Shown piece after piece: positions 44,146 to 51,805 of a stretch of 64,000 bases of DNA. A program made the position numbers and the translations under genes. Below the pieces are notes generated by a model, which was given only the letters and a program-made list of their open reading frames with translations, did no database searches and had not been told where the DNA came from. Each line of letters opens with the position of its first letter. Positions within the stretch are counted from its first letter, which is position 1. This stretch comes from Bacillota bacterium (GTDB taxonomy: Bacteria; Bacillota; Clostridia; Lachnospirales; Lachnospiraceae): assembly GCA_023399455.1 (NCBI GenBank), contig JAEWPN010000153.1, forward strand, positions 17,877 to 81,876, read 5' to 3'.

Positions 44146-44398
44146 AAAATTCTCCTCACTTTCTAATATATTGTTACCATCAAACTCAATTTTTTCTATC
44201 AGTTCAGTCACTCTATATTGTTTCTAATTTTTCCACGAACTTCTCATAAGTCATCTTACCTAGTGCAAACTCCATTATTTCTCTTTGAAAACGCCTCATA
44301 ATAACGTATACCAAATTTTCTTTGTGAAATCATTATTTCTCTATGGATACATTTTTTTACCACTTTCTCCTAATCGCAGATTGATATTTGGGCCTTCT

Positions 44399-44827
44399 TC
44401 ATCCATCACACATAGTTTCGAACATATGCCAATCTATATTGATTATATCATCAATCGGAATCAAATTACCATCCATCATAATAAGAATTCTCATATATAG
44501 ATCTACCTTTTTTACTCTCATAGTGACAGTGACATAAGTACCACCATCCTTTTTTCCATCCGGTCGGAAATAGGTAACTTCAATTCGTGGCTCTTCTTTT
44601 ATATTGTCCACAATAATCTGGAGTCGCTCACTCATAACATCCTTTTCATATTCATCTAACTCTATCCTCTTATCCGTCAATCTTGCCGTTTCCTTAATGG
44701 CCGCATCATGGCCGGTCAATGCAGCAAAAGGGGAAAACTGTGCCGCCCGGTCAATAATCTCCATATGTGGATGTGTGCCAGAAATATGATGTGGTAGATG
44801 AATCATATCATCATATATGCCCGTCAT
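44399..44827 (-). CDS. YolD-like protein
   Basis: A 142-residue YolD-family protein (DDMIHLPHHISGTHPHMEIIDRAAQFSPFAAL, then LTDKRIELDEYEKDVMSERLQII). Its ATG overlaps the polymerase stop by 4 bases (ATGA), the conserved pairing seen for YolD with UvrX-type Y-family polymerases. It is proposed to act like UmuD as a polymerase partner, though this is not established. It shares the SOS promoter at 46392-46442. Confidence 0.85.
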   Translation of the reverse strand: MTGIYDDMIHLPHHISGTHPHMEIIDRAAQFSPFAALTGHDAAIKETARLTDKRIELDEYEKDVMSERLQIIVDNIKEEPRIEVTYFRPDGKKDGGTYVTVTMRVKKVDLYMRILIMMDGNLIPIDDIINIDWHMFETMCDG

Positions 44828-46347
44828 GCCTTATGACCTCCAATCTGTCTGTTCCGAAGCATCGAGGTAGCACCCTCTTCTAAATTCATACCTCTTAGAA
44901 CCGCATTCTTTCCATATCTATGCTTGATTTCCAGCATCGCTCTCTGCACTCTCTTCTCCCTTTCAAGTTCGGCATCCCGCTTTTCCTTTTTCGTCTGTTC
45001 TGCAGCATAATCTGTGAAGAGATCCAATTGTTCAAAACAAACCGAATTTTGTACAGTTGATTCCTCTACCACGTGATTGGCTGAGATATTCACTCTTCTT
45101 ATGAAAAGATTCTTATCCACTATCTCCTCAAACAGTTTCGTAATAGCATCCAGCATTCGCTTTGTAGAGGATGTCGCACCTCCAAGATTTATCGTTCCAT
45201 GAGCAGATTTGGGAACGGAACGTCCATAGCGATCCGTAGTAATCTCACCATGATACAAGCTTCTTCGACTTGTATCTGTGAGATTATCGATATCATAGCC
45301 AACCGTCAGCACAAGCTGGTCTGTCACAAGACCTCTATCGACCAAGTCAAGGGACAATAAATCTGTCATCTCCCGAACTACCAGTCTTGCCTTATCAAAG
45401 GGATAGGCATATTGCAGAACCTGTCCGGAACCAATACAATTCGTACTAGGTCTATATGCCTTCACATCCGCTATGGTACACGGCTCCCATCCCCATGCAT
45501 GATCGATTAACAGTTCTGCATTGATTCCAAATATCTTGTATAACAAATCTTCGTTATAATACTCATTGGGTTTACCTAAAGAGCATCTCGCAATATCTCC
45601 CATAGTAAACAGTCCTTGTTCTTCCAACTTTTTGGAATATCCCCGCCCTACACGCCAAAAATCTGTCAATGGCTGGTGGTTCCACATCAGACGCCGGTAA
45701 CTCATTTCGTTCAGCTCTGCAATCAGCACTCCATTTTTATCTTCATGAATGTGTTTTGCATAAATGTCCATAGCGATTTTACAAAGGTACAGGTTAGTTC
45801 CAATCCCTGCGGCCGCTGTAATCCCTGTCGTTTGCCGAACTTCCTGAATGATCTTGGTTGCGAGCTCACGGGCGGTCATCTTATAAGTATCCAAATAATC
45901 CGTTACATCCATGAACACCTCGTCAATCGAATAAACATGCATGTCTTCAGGCGCGATATATTTTAAATAGATATTATAAATACGTGTGCTGTAGTCTATA
46001 TAAAGGGCCATCCTCGGCGTAGCTGCAATATAATCTACAGAAAGCTCCGGTGAAGACTTCAGTTCAAGGTCGTTAAAGGACGCTCCTAAAAAGGTCCGTC
46101 CTGGCGCATTCTGCCGTCTCTGGGCATTTACCTCCCGAACCTTCTGCACCACCTCAAACAGCCTTGCTCTGCCGGAAATTCCGTATGCTTTTAAGGATGG
46201 TGAAACAGCGAGACAGATGGTTTTTTCTGTACGACTGACGTCTGCCACTACAAGATTTGTAGTCAGTGGATCAAGGTTTCTTTCGATGCACTCCACAGAA
46301 GCATAGAATGACTTAAAATCAATTGCGACATAGGTTCTGTTTTTCAT
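44824..46347 (-). CDS. Y-family translesion DNA polymerase (UmuC/UvrX type)
   Basis: A 507-residue polymerase. Catalytic acidic residues are D10 (YVAIDFKSFYASVE) and D142/E143 (VYSIDEVFMDV). Palm, thumb and little-finger regions follow, and the C-terminal clamp-binding motif is QLDLF (440-444). It is longer than DinB and matches the UvrX/YqjW class often carried on phages and conjugative elements. It is followed by an overlapping YolD gene and preceded by a promoter with two LexA-like boxes, so DNA damage should induce it. Confidence 0.92.
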   Translation of the reverse strand: MKNRTYVAIDFKSFYASVECIERNLDPLTTNLVVADVSRTEKTICLAVSPSLKAYGISGRARLFEVVQKVREVNAQRRQNAPGRTFLGASFNDLELKSSPELSVDYIAATPRMALYIDYSTRIYNIYLKYIAPEDMHVYSIDEVFMDVTDYLDTYKMTARELATKIIQEVRQTTGITAAAGIGTNLYLCKIAMDIYAKHIHEDKNGVLIAELNEMSYRRLMWNHQPLTDFWRVGRGYSKKLEEQGLFTMGDIARCSLGKPNEYYNEDLLYKIFGINAELLIDHAWGWEPCTIADVKAYRPSTNCIGSGQVLQYAYPFDKARLVVREMTDLLSLDLVDRGLVTDQLVLTVGYDIDNLTDTSRRSLYHGEITTDRYGRSVPKSAHGTINLGGATSSTKRMLDAITKLFEEIVDKNLFIRRVNISANHVVEESTVQNSVCFEQLDLFTDYAAEQTKKEKRDAELEREKRVQRAMLEIKHRYGKNAVLRGMNLEEGATSMLRNRQIGGHKA

Positions 46348-46391
46348 AGGAATTCTTTGACTCCTCCTTCATATCATCTACAGAAAGTATC

Positions 46392-46442
46392 CGAATTTAT
46401 GTTCGATGGAATCATTATATCAAGAACACTTGTTCGTGTAAA
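46392..46442 (-). promoter_or_regulatory. SOS promoter with two LexA boxes
   Basis: TTTACA (46442-46437) and TATAAT (46419-46414) are 17 bases apart on the minus strand. The spacer contains CGAACAAGTGTTCT (46436-46423), and CGAACATAAATTCG (46405-46392) follows the -10 box. Each matches the Firmicutes LexA pattern CGAAC-N4-GTTCG with one mismatch. The box centres are 31 bases apart, so two LexA dimers could bind the same helix face. Confidence 0.85.
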
Positions 46443-46483
46443 TAGGTGCGTGAAAATTTCCTCTAACTTCCAGTTTAGCTGCA

Positions 46484-46522
46484 CAAAAAAACTACCAACT
46501 TAATATTTCCATAGTTAGTAGT
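46484..46522 (-). terminator. Rho-independent terminator after the VanZ-like gene
   Basis: On the minus strand ACTACTAACT (46522-46513) pairs with AGTTGGTAGT (46500-46491), with one G-U pair, followed by seven T. It lies 32 bases past the stop at 46554 and separates it from the polymerase promoter. Confidence 0.85.
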
Positions 46523-46553
46523 TACTTATTTGTACTTGATGTGAAATTGGAAT

Positions 46554-47014
46554 TTATCCTTCTCTCCCAGATATTTTCTTTACAAGCTTCATCATCAGAT
46601 AGCCGCCCATAATTCCTATCATATTAAGAACTATATCATCTACATCAAAACTCCCAAGCTTTGTGAAAAATTGAAAAAGTTCTATTAATAAAACCCATGA
46701 AATTCCGATTGCAAAAACCTTTATTAATGAGTTTGCTTTTTGAAAAACAAAAGGCAAGAGAACTCCAAACGGTACAAAAGGTATAACATTTCCTAGAATA
46801 TAAATCTTGCCCACCCTTCAGAAAAATGAACAAATTGTTCTCCAATAGTAGCGAATGGGACAAGGCTGTAATTTGTTCCAAACGAAGTAGACTCAATTCT
46901 ATCACCTAATTCAGCAAATGAACCTCTAAATTTGATAATCACAACTCCCAAAAGTAGCACTATATATACCCACCAAATAACTTTAGTGATAATATCACGT
47001 CTTCTCATATTCAT
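46554..47014 (-). pseudogene. VanZ-like membrane protein broken by a frameshift
   Basis: Two frames together give one VanZ-family protein. The first (from the ATG at 47014, after GGAGGCA) encodes a membrane helix and ends EQFVHFSEGWARFIF. The second, shifted frame continues ILGNVIPFVPFGVLLPFVF, VLLIELFQFFTKLG and SFDVDDIVLNMIGIMGGYLM, the core VanZ motifs. The shift lies near 46793-46810 in AGATTTATATTC. It could be a real inactivation, a sequencing error or, less likely, programmed frameshifting. VanZ proteins are linked to teicoplanin and lipoglycopeptide tolerance. Confidence 0.75.
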
Positions 47015-47032
47015 TGCCTCCTAAATTCAAAT

Positions 47033-47161
47033 TCATGCATTTAGGATACAGGAATTTCTACTAACTATCAATATTAAGTTTTCAATGTACAATAGATCAC
47101 CATCTTTAACTTTAAGCATATCTGTCAGAGATATATAGTCTCTATCATCAATTGTAGTCAT
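47033..47161 (-). pseudogene. KilA-N domain remnant
   Basis: A 42-codon frame starts MTTIDDRDYISLTDMLKVKDGD, the typical first strand and helix of KilA-N DNA-binding domains (YISLTDM followed by KDGD). It then diverges and stops. No good ribosome site or remaining domain is visible. It is probably the stub of a phage or mobile-element gene. The rest of 47015-47252 holds nothing recognisable. Confidence 0.45.
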
Positions 47162-47252
47162 TGTAATCTGTTAGTTTGTATTATATGAAGTCTTACAAAA
47201 CTCTCCGGATTGGAATGGGTACCCCCTCCTGCACTCCGCTTTAATAATTGTT

Positions 47253-47675
47253 CTATGTCCGCTGTACAACCGCCGCTTCCAGGAATCTCCTCTGTTCTTC
47301 CGTAAGCTCGATTTCCGGCGAATTAGACAAGTCCGTGTCCCTGTTTTCAACAATCAACACCATAGTGTCCCTGATTAGAGTATGGGAGTGCCAAGTGGAT
47401 TTTTTCACATTGTATAGCTTATTCTTTTCCATAGATTGACTATGAATGGCTCCCACTGTATCCGTTCCTTCCGCCACGTAAAGCATACATTCTCCTTGTA
47501 ATAGGACAAATATCTCGTCCGTCTTCTCATGCTTTTGGAATTTATGTATATTCTGAGGTTCGAGTTCTTCACAATAATTCAGTATGGCCACTCGCCATGT
47601 ACCGAAATCAATTACCGGCGAATAACCTTCCTTAGTATATTCCTTTATTTCCAACAAATCATTCTGCTCCCTCAT
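47253..47675 (-). CDS. cupin-domain protein
   Basis: A 140-residue protein with one cupin beta-barrel (TWRVAILNYCEELEP, HKFQKHEKTDEIFVLLQGECMLYVAEG, YNVKKSTWHSHTLIRDTMVLIVENRDTD). It has an incomplete metal triad: HEKTDEIF and the later WHSH supply histidines and a glutamate. It may bind a sugar or small ligand; reaction unknown. GGAAGG precedes the ATG. A 35-codon GTG frame (47659-47766) overlaps its start but has no ribosome site and is not called. Confidence 0.78.
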   Translation of the reverse strand: MREQNDLLEIKEYTKEGYSPVIDFGTWRVAILNYCEELEPQNIHKFQKHEKTDEIFVLLQGECMLYVAEGTDTVGAIHSQSMEKNKLYNVKKSTWHSHTLIRDTMVLIVENRDTDLSNSPEIELTEEQRRFLEAAVVQRT

Positions 47676-47876
47676 GCCTGTCCTTCCTTTCTTCCAGCTC
47701 CGCAGTCAGTCTGTATATCCGGCTTCCATCCAGCTTTTCCAAACCTTCTCCGATGTTCTCATACACATTGTTTTTTCTTTTTTCACCAAGTATAATGTAT
47801 ACAAATAGCGTTAGTATATATTAAAAATGTGATTTTCTATAACAATGTTGTCTATAGGATAATTCTTTTTTCTATC

Positions 47877-48008
47877 ATACTACATGACAGAAGTAAGCTG
47901 ATGGATTCTTAGGCGGGGTAAGATTTTACCCCACCTGCTGCCGTTTCCCCTGCAAAATCTTTTAATTAATGGCAAAGCCAAATGCCCGACCTTACAAACT
48001 GGAAGTTG
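47877..48008. repeat. dispersed repeat R1, copy a
   Basis: About 132 bp starting ATACTACATG and including GGATTCTTAGGC, AATTAATGGCAAAG and CCCGACCTTACAAAC. It is roughly 80% identical by eye to 48914-49042. It lies immediately beyond the stop of the second VOC gene. A GGGGTAA/TTACCCC hairpin in this copy (47915-47932) is not kept in the other copy, so the shared feature is sequence rather than that stem. Confidence 0.8.
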
Positions 48009-48012
48009 TTTA

Positions 48013-48324
48013 TCAAACAAACTCACCTACTACAATCTCATTTCCATTAATATCATTCAGACGGGCTTCATAAGTACCCCAGTCATATCTAATTGTATCG
48101 GACAATACGGTACCTTTCTTCTTCATGTGTTCAATTGTAGAATCGAGGTTTGGGGTATGAAAAACAAAAGATTGATGCCCAGTTGGCTCTTCATTATACT
48201 TTTTGCAATCCCATATACAAATCATAGGTACATTTTCGAAAAAGCCAAAATAAGCACCATTTGTATTATCATCGTCTGTTTTGATAATCGGTATTTCTAA
48301 TATAACTGGAAATTTATGTTTCAT
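48013..48324 (-). CDS. short VOC-like protein, possibly truncated
   Basis: A 103-residue product from the ATG at 48324, overlapping the upstream VOC gene by 11 bases. Its C-terminal part (GHQSFVFHTPNLDSTIEHMKKKG, LNDINGNEIVVGEF) is a recognisable second half of a glyoxalase-like domain with the terminal Glu. The first half is poorly matched and the usual N-terminal beta-alpha unit is missing. A longer frame starting at 48447 would read over the neighbour and is rejected. It may work with the upstream VOC protein or be a decayed copy. Confidence 0.5.
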   Translation of the reverse strand: MKHKFPVILEIPIIKTDDDNTNGAYFGFFENVPMICIWDCKKYNEEPTGHQSFVFHTPNLDSTIEHMKKKGTVLSDTIRYDWGTYEARLNDINGNEIVVGEFV

Positions 48325-48733
48325 TCGTACTACCGATTTCAAGTAGATTTCCCTCAGGGTCGGCAACATAAAAGTTACGAATGCCAAAAGGATAGGTGAT
48401 GGGTTCGCCTGTAGGAAATTGTAGACCCAGCTTTGATAGCCGCTCATATTCCATATCTACATCAGCAAAGCTGGGCAACCAAAGGGCAATTTCAAACGTC
48501 TGATTGATTCCGTTTGGTGGAATATAACTATCCCCGATTGCCTTCACGAACTCTTTCCTACTATACATAAATAGGGATAACACACCGCTTGCAGTCTCAA
48601 ACTCTGCGAAATCCCCACCAGTCCACTCCGTATGAAAGCCTAAGGTATCTCTGTAGAACCGAACCATACTGTCTATATCGTCAACTAATAGACCCGTACC
48701 CATCCTTACATCTTTTCCTTTCAAAATCATCAT
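48314..48733 (-). CDS. VOC-superfamily (glyoxalase/bleomycin-binding-like) protein
   Basis: A 139-residue complete VOC domain (MGTGLLVDDIDSMVRFYRDTLGF, FAEFETASGVLSLFMYSR, YPFGIRNFYVADPEGNLLEIG). The C-terminal DPEGNLLEI carries the usual metal-binding glutamate. It could be a thiol transferase, dioxygenase-like or drug-binding protein. It lies in the second repeat-bounded unit and overlaps the short VOC-like gene. Confidence 0.8.
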   Translation of the reverse strand: MMILKGKDVRMGTGLLVDDIDSMVRFYRDTLGFHTEWTGGDFAEFETASGVLSLFMYSRKEFVKAIGDSYIPPNGINQTFEIALWLPSFADVDMEYERLSKLGLQFPTGEPITYPFGIRNFYVADPEGNLLEIGSTNET

Positions 48734-48754
48734 CTCCTTTATATTAGAAAGTTA

Positions 48755-48900
48755 ATTTCCCTTACCCCACCACGGTAACCGGAAACATATTTCACCTTGC
48801 TCAATCACAAAAGCATACCTGCATATCCTGCCCAAATCCCTGAAACCCTTTGATTTACTGTGCTTTCCGCTCCAGCAACGCAACTATCTCCACGTTGGCC
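48755..48900. repeat. repeat R2, copy a: duplicated 3' end of rlmD
   Basis: 146 bp colinear, without gaps, with 50266-50411 at about 90% identity (about 14 mismatches by eye). The copy includes 14 codons ending in LLERKAQ plus stop and about 100 bp of downstream sequence. It has no upstream coding part. Copy b is the genuine end of rlmD. Confidence 0.9.
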
Positions 48901-48913
48901 TGAACATAATTTG

Positions 48914-49042
48914 ATACTACATGGCAGAAGTAAACCGTTGGATTCTTAGGCAGGGTAAGTTTCCCCCTTTGATGCCATTTCCCCTACAAAAACTTTCAAT
49001 TAATGGCAAAGCTAATCGCCCGACCTTACAAACCGAAATTTG
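48914..49042. repeat. dispersed repeat R1, copy b
   Basis: About 129 bp, homologous to 47877-48008 with a few small indels, starting just beyond the stop of the 49060 gene and ending 13 bases from repeat R2a. The two together form the junction between two gene units. Apart from R2a and this repeat, 48734-49059 contains nothing else recognisable. Confidence 0.8.
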
Positions 49043-49059
49043 CATGTGAAACAATGGTG

Positions 49060-49596
49060 TTATACATCCGGTCTTTCACCGAATTCAAACCGAGCTTGTC
49101 TTGCTATTATTACAGCGTTTGCTAATTCTTCCTCGCTAACATCGGGAACTAACCATAATCCACGTACAAACCTTGAATAATATTCCTTGTCGACAAGACC
49201 TTCTGCCAAGATGCGATAATTTTCTGGATATGCTTTTGAGGGCCATTCCCAAACATATTCTATAATTCCATTAAATGTATCAATCTTTACTGCATCAGGT
49301 GTCCCAATCAATATGGAATACTTAATATTTTCATTATCTTTTCTGCGGCAGAATTCTTCGCATTTTTTTATTTCTGCCTCACTTAGCACTTTACTCTTTA
49401 TTTCAAACCATCTATCAAGGCTGGGAATATAAAAGTCAGGTAAATACCTAGTTTTCCCCATTTCAAAACCTTCCATTTCGTATTGATATTCAAGTCTTAC
49501 CGCATTAAAGAAAACAGCCCATCTTGCTTCGAGTCTGCTGCGGAATCTATAACCATCATAATGTGTTTCAATAGCTTTGATTGTTGTTTCATCCAT
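49060..49596 (-). CDS. PD-(D/E)XK nuclease-like protein
   Basis: A 178-residue protein of a type often found on phages and mobile elements. Residues YRFRSRLEARWAVFFNAVRL (E23), then YLPDFYIPSLDRWFEIKSK give a PD-X10-EXK core with D54, E65 and K67, the metal-binding triad of the restriction-endonuclease fold. No DNA-binding domain is seen. It could nick DNA or be a degenerate relative. It shares its repeat-bounded unit with the GNAT gene upstream. Confidence 0.72.
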   Translation of the reverse strand: MDETTIKAIETHYDGYRFRSRLEARWAVFFNAVRLEYQYEMEGFEMGKTRYLPDFYIPSLDRWFEIKSKVLSEAEIKKCEEFCRRKDNENIKYSILIGTPDAVKIDTFNGIIEYVWEWPSKAYPENYRILAEGLVDKEYYSRFVRGLWLVPDVSEEELANAVIIARQARFEFGERPDV

Positions 49597-49661
49597 TTCT
49601 GTTTTATCCCCCGTCTATTATGCAAAATCACAATTTATTGGATTCATGTTTGTTATGCGGA

Positions 49662-50156
49662 TTACTTTGTTTCCAATTTATATAGGCCAGTTGTCGAATC
49701 TAAGGTAAATCCATTTCTTTCAAGTAGCTTTATTGAATCGGTATTTTGGGGAACGGGATCAGCTACAAATTGTACAGGTTTTTCAAGCTTACTGATTAAC
49801 CGGCACAATTCCTGAACTATAACGCTTCCCAACCCTTTCTTGAGATAGCTTTCTTCTCCAATAAGATAATCAATTGCAAAAGTACCTTGTGGCTCATTAT
49901 CCCATTCAAACCCCTCTGGTGTTTGAGCACAATCGTAATACTGACAAAATCCAATCGGTGTATCTTCGTACATGACGATATAATGATTTAGCCAGCCAAA
50001 TTCGCCGCTGTCATTTCTGATTTCTCTCATCCACTCTTCTGGCTCTCCATACCACTTTTTTATATACTCTTTGTTTAGCCATGCTTCTAAAATAGGAAAA
50101 TCATATTTATTGGATGGACGCAAAGAAATCATATTTTTTTTGAAGATGTTATTCAT
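49662..50156 (-). CDS. GNAT acetyltransferase, AAC(6')-like
   Basis: A 164-residue acetyltransferase (ISLRPSNKYDFPILEAWLNKEYIKKWYGEPEEW, GTFAIDYLIGEESYLKKGLGSVIVQELC, the last containing the acetyl-CoA pyrophosphate loop). The fold and conserved W-Y-G pattern resemble the AAC(6') aminoglycoside acetyltransferase group and the related Acetyltransf_8 family. Drug resistance is possible but not shown. AAGGA lies 8 bases before the ATG at 50156; the longer frame's first Met at 50180 lacks a site. Confidence 0.8.
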   Translation of the reverse strand: MNNIFKKNMISLRPSNKYDFPILEAWLNKEYIKKWYGEPEEWMREIRNDSGEFGWLNHYIVMYEDTPIGFCQYYDCAQTPEGFEWDNEPQGTFAIDYLIGEESYLKKGLGSVIVQELCRLISKLEKPVQFVADPVPQNTDSIKLLERNGFTLDSTTGLYKLETK

Positions 50157-50265
50157 GTACTCATTCCTTCTTTTACTCATAAAGTTAATTAAAAATAAAA
50201 TTTATTTTTTAGTTACAAAACCAAAATGCTAATTTGATAAGTTCAAGCCTTTTGCCAAAACATTC

Positions 50266-50411
50266 ATTTCCCTTACCCCACCACGGTAACCGGAAACATA
50301 TTTCACCTTGCTCAACCCCAAAAGCACACCTACATATCCTGCCCAAATCCCTGAACCCCTTTGATTTACTGGGCTTTCCGCTCCAGCAGAATCACTGTCT
50401 CAACGTTCGCC
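50266..50411. repeat. repeat R2, copy b: native 3' end of rlmD
   Basis: The last 15 codons of rlmD plus about 100 downstream bases, duplicated at 48755-48900. The 1,511-bp offset between copies is constant along the whole repeat. Confidence 0.9.
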
Positions 50412-51751
50412 GTCCAAGGAAACTGATCCACCGCCACAGCCCTTACCACCTCATACCCATACTCCAAAAACACCTCCAAATCCCGTACCAAACTGGTAGG
50501 CTTGCAGGAAATATAAACCAATCGTTCCACTTTATAATCAATAATCTTCTTCAGTGCCTTAGGATGAACTCCATCTCGAGGCGGATCCAGGATAATCATA
50601 TCCGGCTTTTCTTCAATTTCATCAAGGACCTTCAGTACATCTCCTGCTATAAACTCACAGTTATGTAAACTATTCAGTTCCGCATTTTTCTTAGCCGCTT
50701 CTACAGCTTCTTCCACGATTTCCACTCCGATTACTTTCCCGGAGACCGGCGCCATCATCTGTGCAATCGTTCCCGTTCCACTGTATAGGTCGAAAACGAC
50801 CTTATCCGGTTCCCCCTCCGGTGAAAGGGAGCCAATATACTCCCGCGCAGTCTCATAAAGTACCTCCGCGCCAAAAGTATTCGTCTGGAAAAAAGAGAAC
50901 TGCGAAATCTCGAATTTCAGACCTAACAACTCCTCATAAAAAAAGTCTTGTCCATAAAGAGTAACCGTTTCGTCGCTCTTAACCACATCGGCTACAGAAT
51001 CGTTTTTCGTATGCAAAATACCAACGATTCTCCCTTCCAATTCCAACCCCAACAGCATCTCCTTAAATTCTGTTAAATCATATTCTTTCTGCGTAGTCGT
51101 AACAAGGGCGATTAGTATTTCCCCCGTTTGAGCAGCCTTTCTTACAAGCATATGCCGTAAATAACCTTCATGGCTCAACCTATGATAAAAGCTCATCCTT
51201 CTTTCTGCAAAGAAATTTCTCGTTCCCGTCAGAATCTTTCTATAATCTTCATCCATGATCTTGCAGTCAGAAACCGTCACAATGTCATAGAAACTTCCCC
51301 TTTTGTGCATACCAAGAGCAAGAGGCCCATCCTTGATCTCATCTCCAAAAGAAAACTCCATTTTATTTCTATAGCCATACATCTTCGGACTTCCTTTGAT
51401 TCCCTCGAATTCGTAACCGGATTCTTGTTTACATAACACAGAATCCAACAACTTCTTTACCTGTTCCTCCTTCAAAAGAAGCTGCTCTTCATATGGCAAG
51501 GACAGATAGGTACACCCGCCGCAGATCCCGAAGTGTTCACAAGGACTTTCCATTTCGAGAGGAGACCTTTCCAATGTCTCAATCAGCCTTCCCTCCGCTT
51601 TTCCCTTTCTCACCTTATTAATCCTGCATAAAACTCGTTGTCCCGGAAGCGTATTCTTTACCACACATACCCCTTCTTCACATTCTACTATCCCCTTATT
51701 CGGAAAATCAACTCTCCTAACAACTCCTTCTATTGCCTGTCCTTTTTTCAT
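50366..51751 (-). CDS. rlmD: 23S rRNA (uracil-5-)-methyltransferase RlmD/RumA family
   Basis: A 461-residue SAM-dependent RNA methyltransferase. An N-terminal TRAM domain (1-60) is followed by iron-sulphur cysteines C71, C77 and C80 (CEHFGICGGC) and a Rossmann domain with DLYSGTGTIAQ and DPPRDGVHPKAL. The catalytic cysteine is in LVYISCKPTS. Firmicutes family members may methylate U747 and/or U1939, so the exact target is uncertain. Its 3' end is duplicated 1.5 kb away, and a long palindromic element lies upstream of its start. Confidence 0.92.
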   Translation of the reverse strand: MKKGQAIEGVVRRVDFPNKGIVECEEGVCVVKNTLPGQRVLCRINKVRKGKAEGRLIETLERSPLEMESPCEHFGICGGCTYLSLPYEEQLLLKEEQVKKLLDSVLCKQESGYEFEGIKGSPKMYGYRNKMEFSFGDEIKDGPLALGMHKRGSFYDIVTVSDCKIMDEDYRKILTGTRNFFAERRMSFYHRLSHEGYLRHMLVRKAAQTGEILIALVTTTQKEYDLTEFKEMLLGLELEGRIVGILHTKNDSVADVVKSDETVTLYGQDFFYEELLGLKFEISQFSFFQTNTFGAEVLYETAREYIGSLSPEGEPDKVVFDLYSGTGTIAQMMAPVSGKVIGVEIVEEAVEAAKKNAELNSLHNCEFIAGDVLKVLDEIEEKPDMIILDPPRDGVHPKALKKIIDYKVERLVYISCKPTSLVRDLEVFLEYGYEVVRAVAVDQFPWTANVETVILLERKAQ

Positions 51752-51805
51752 TCTTGTATTCTTATCCTTTCAGCTAAACTAATATTTAAACGACGAAGCT
51801 CGTCA

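Noticed and set aside
47659..47766. 35-codon GTG frame overlapping the cupin start
   Set aside because: The product looks protein-like, but there is no ribosome site and it may be a chance frame or remnant.
47915..47932. GGGGTAA-GATT-TTACCCC hairpin as a conserved attC-like site
   Set aside because: The stem is present in R1a but not kept in R1b, so it cannot be the common recombination structure.
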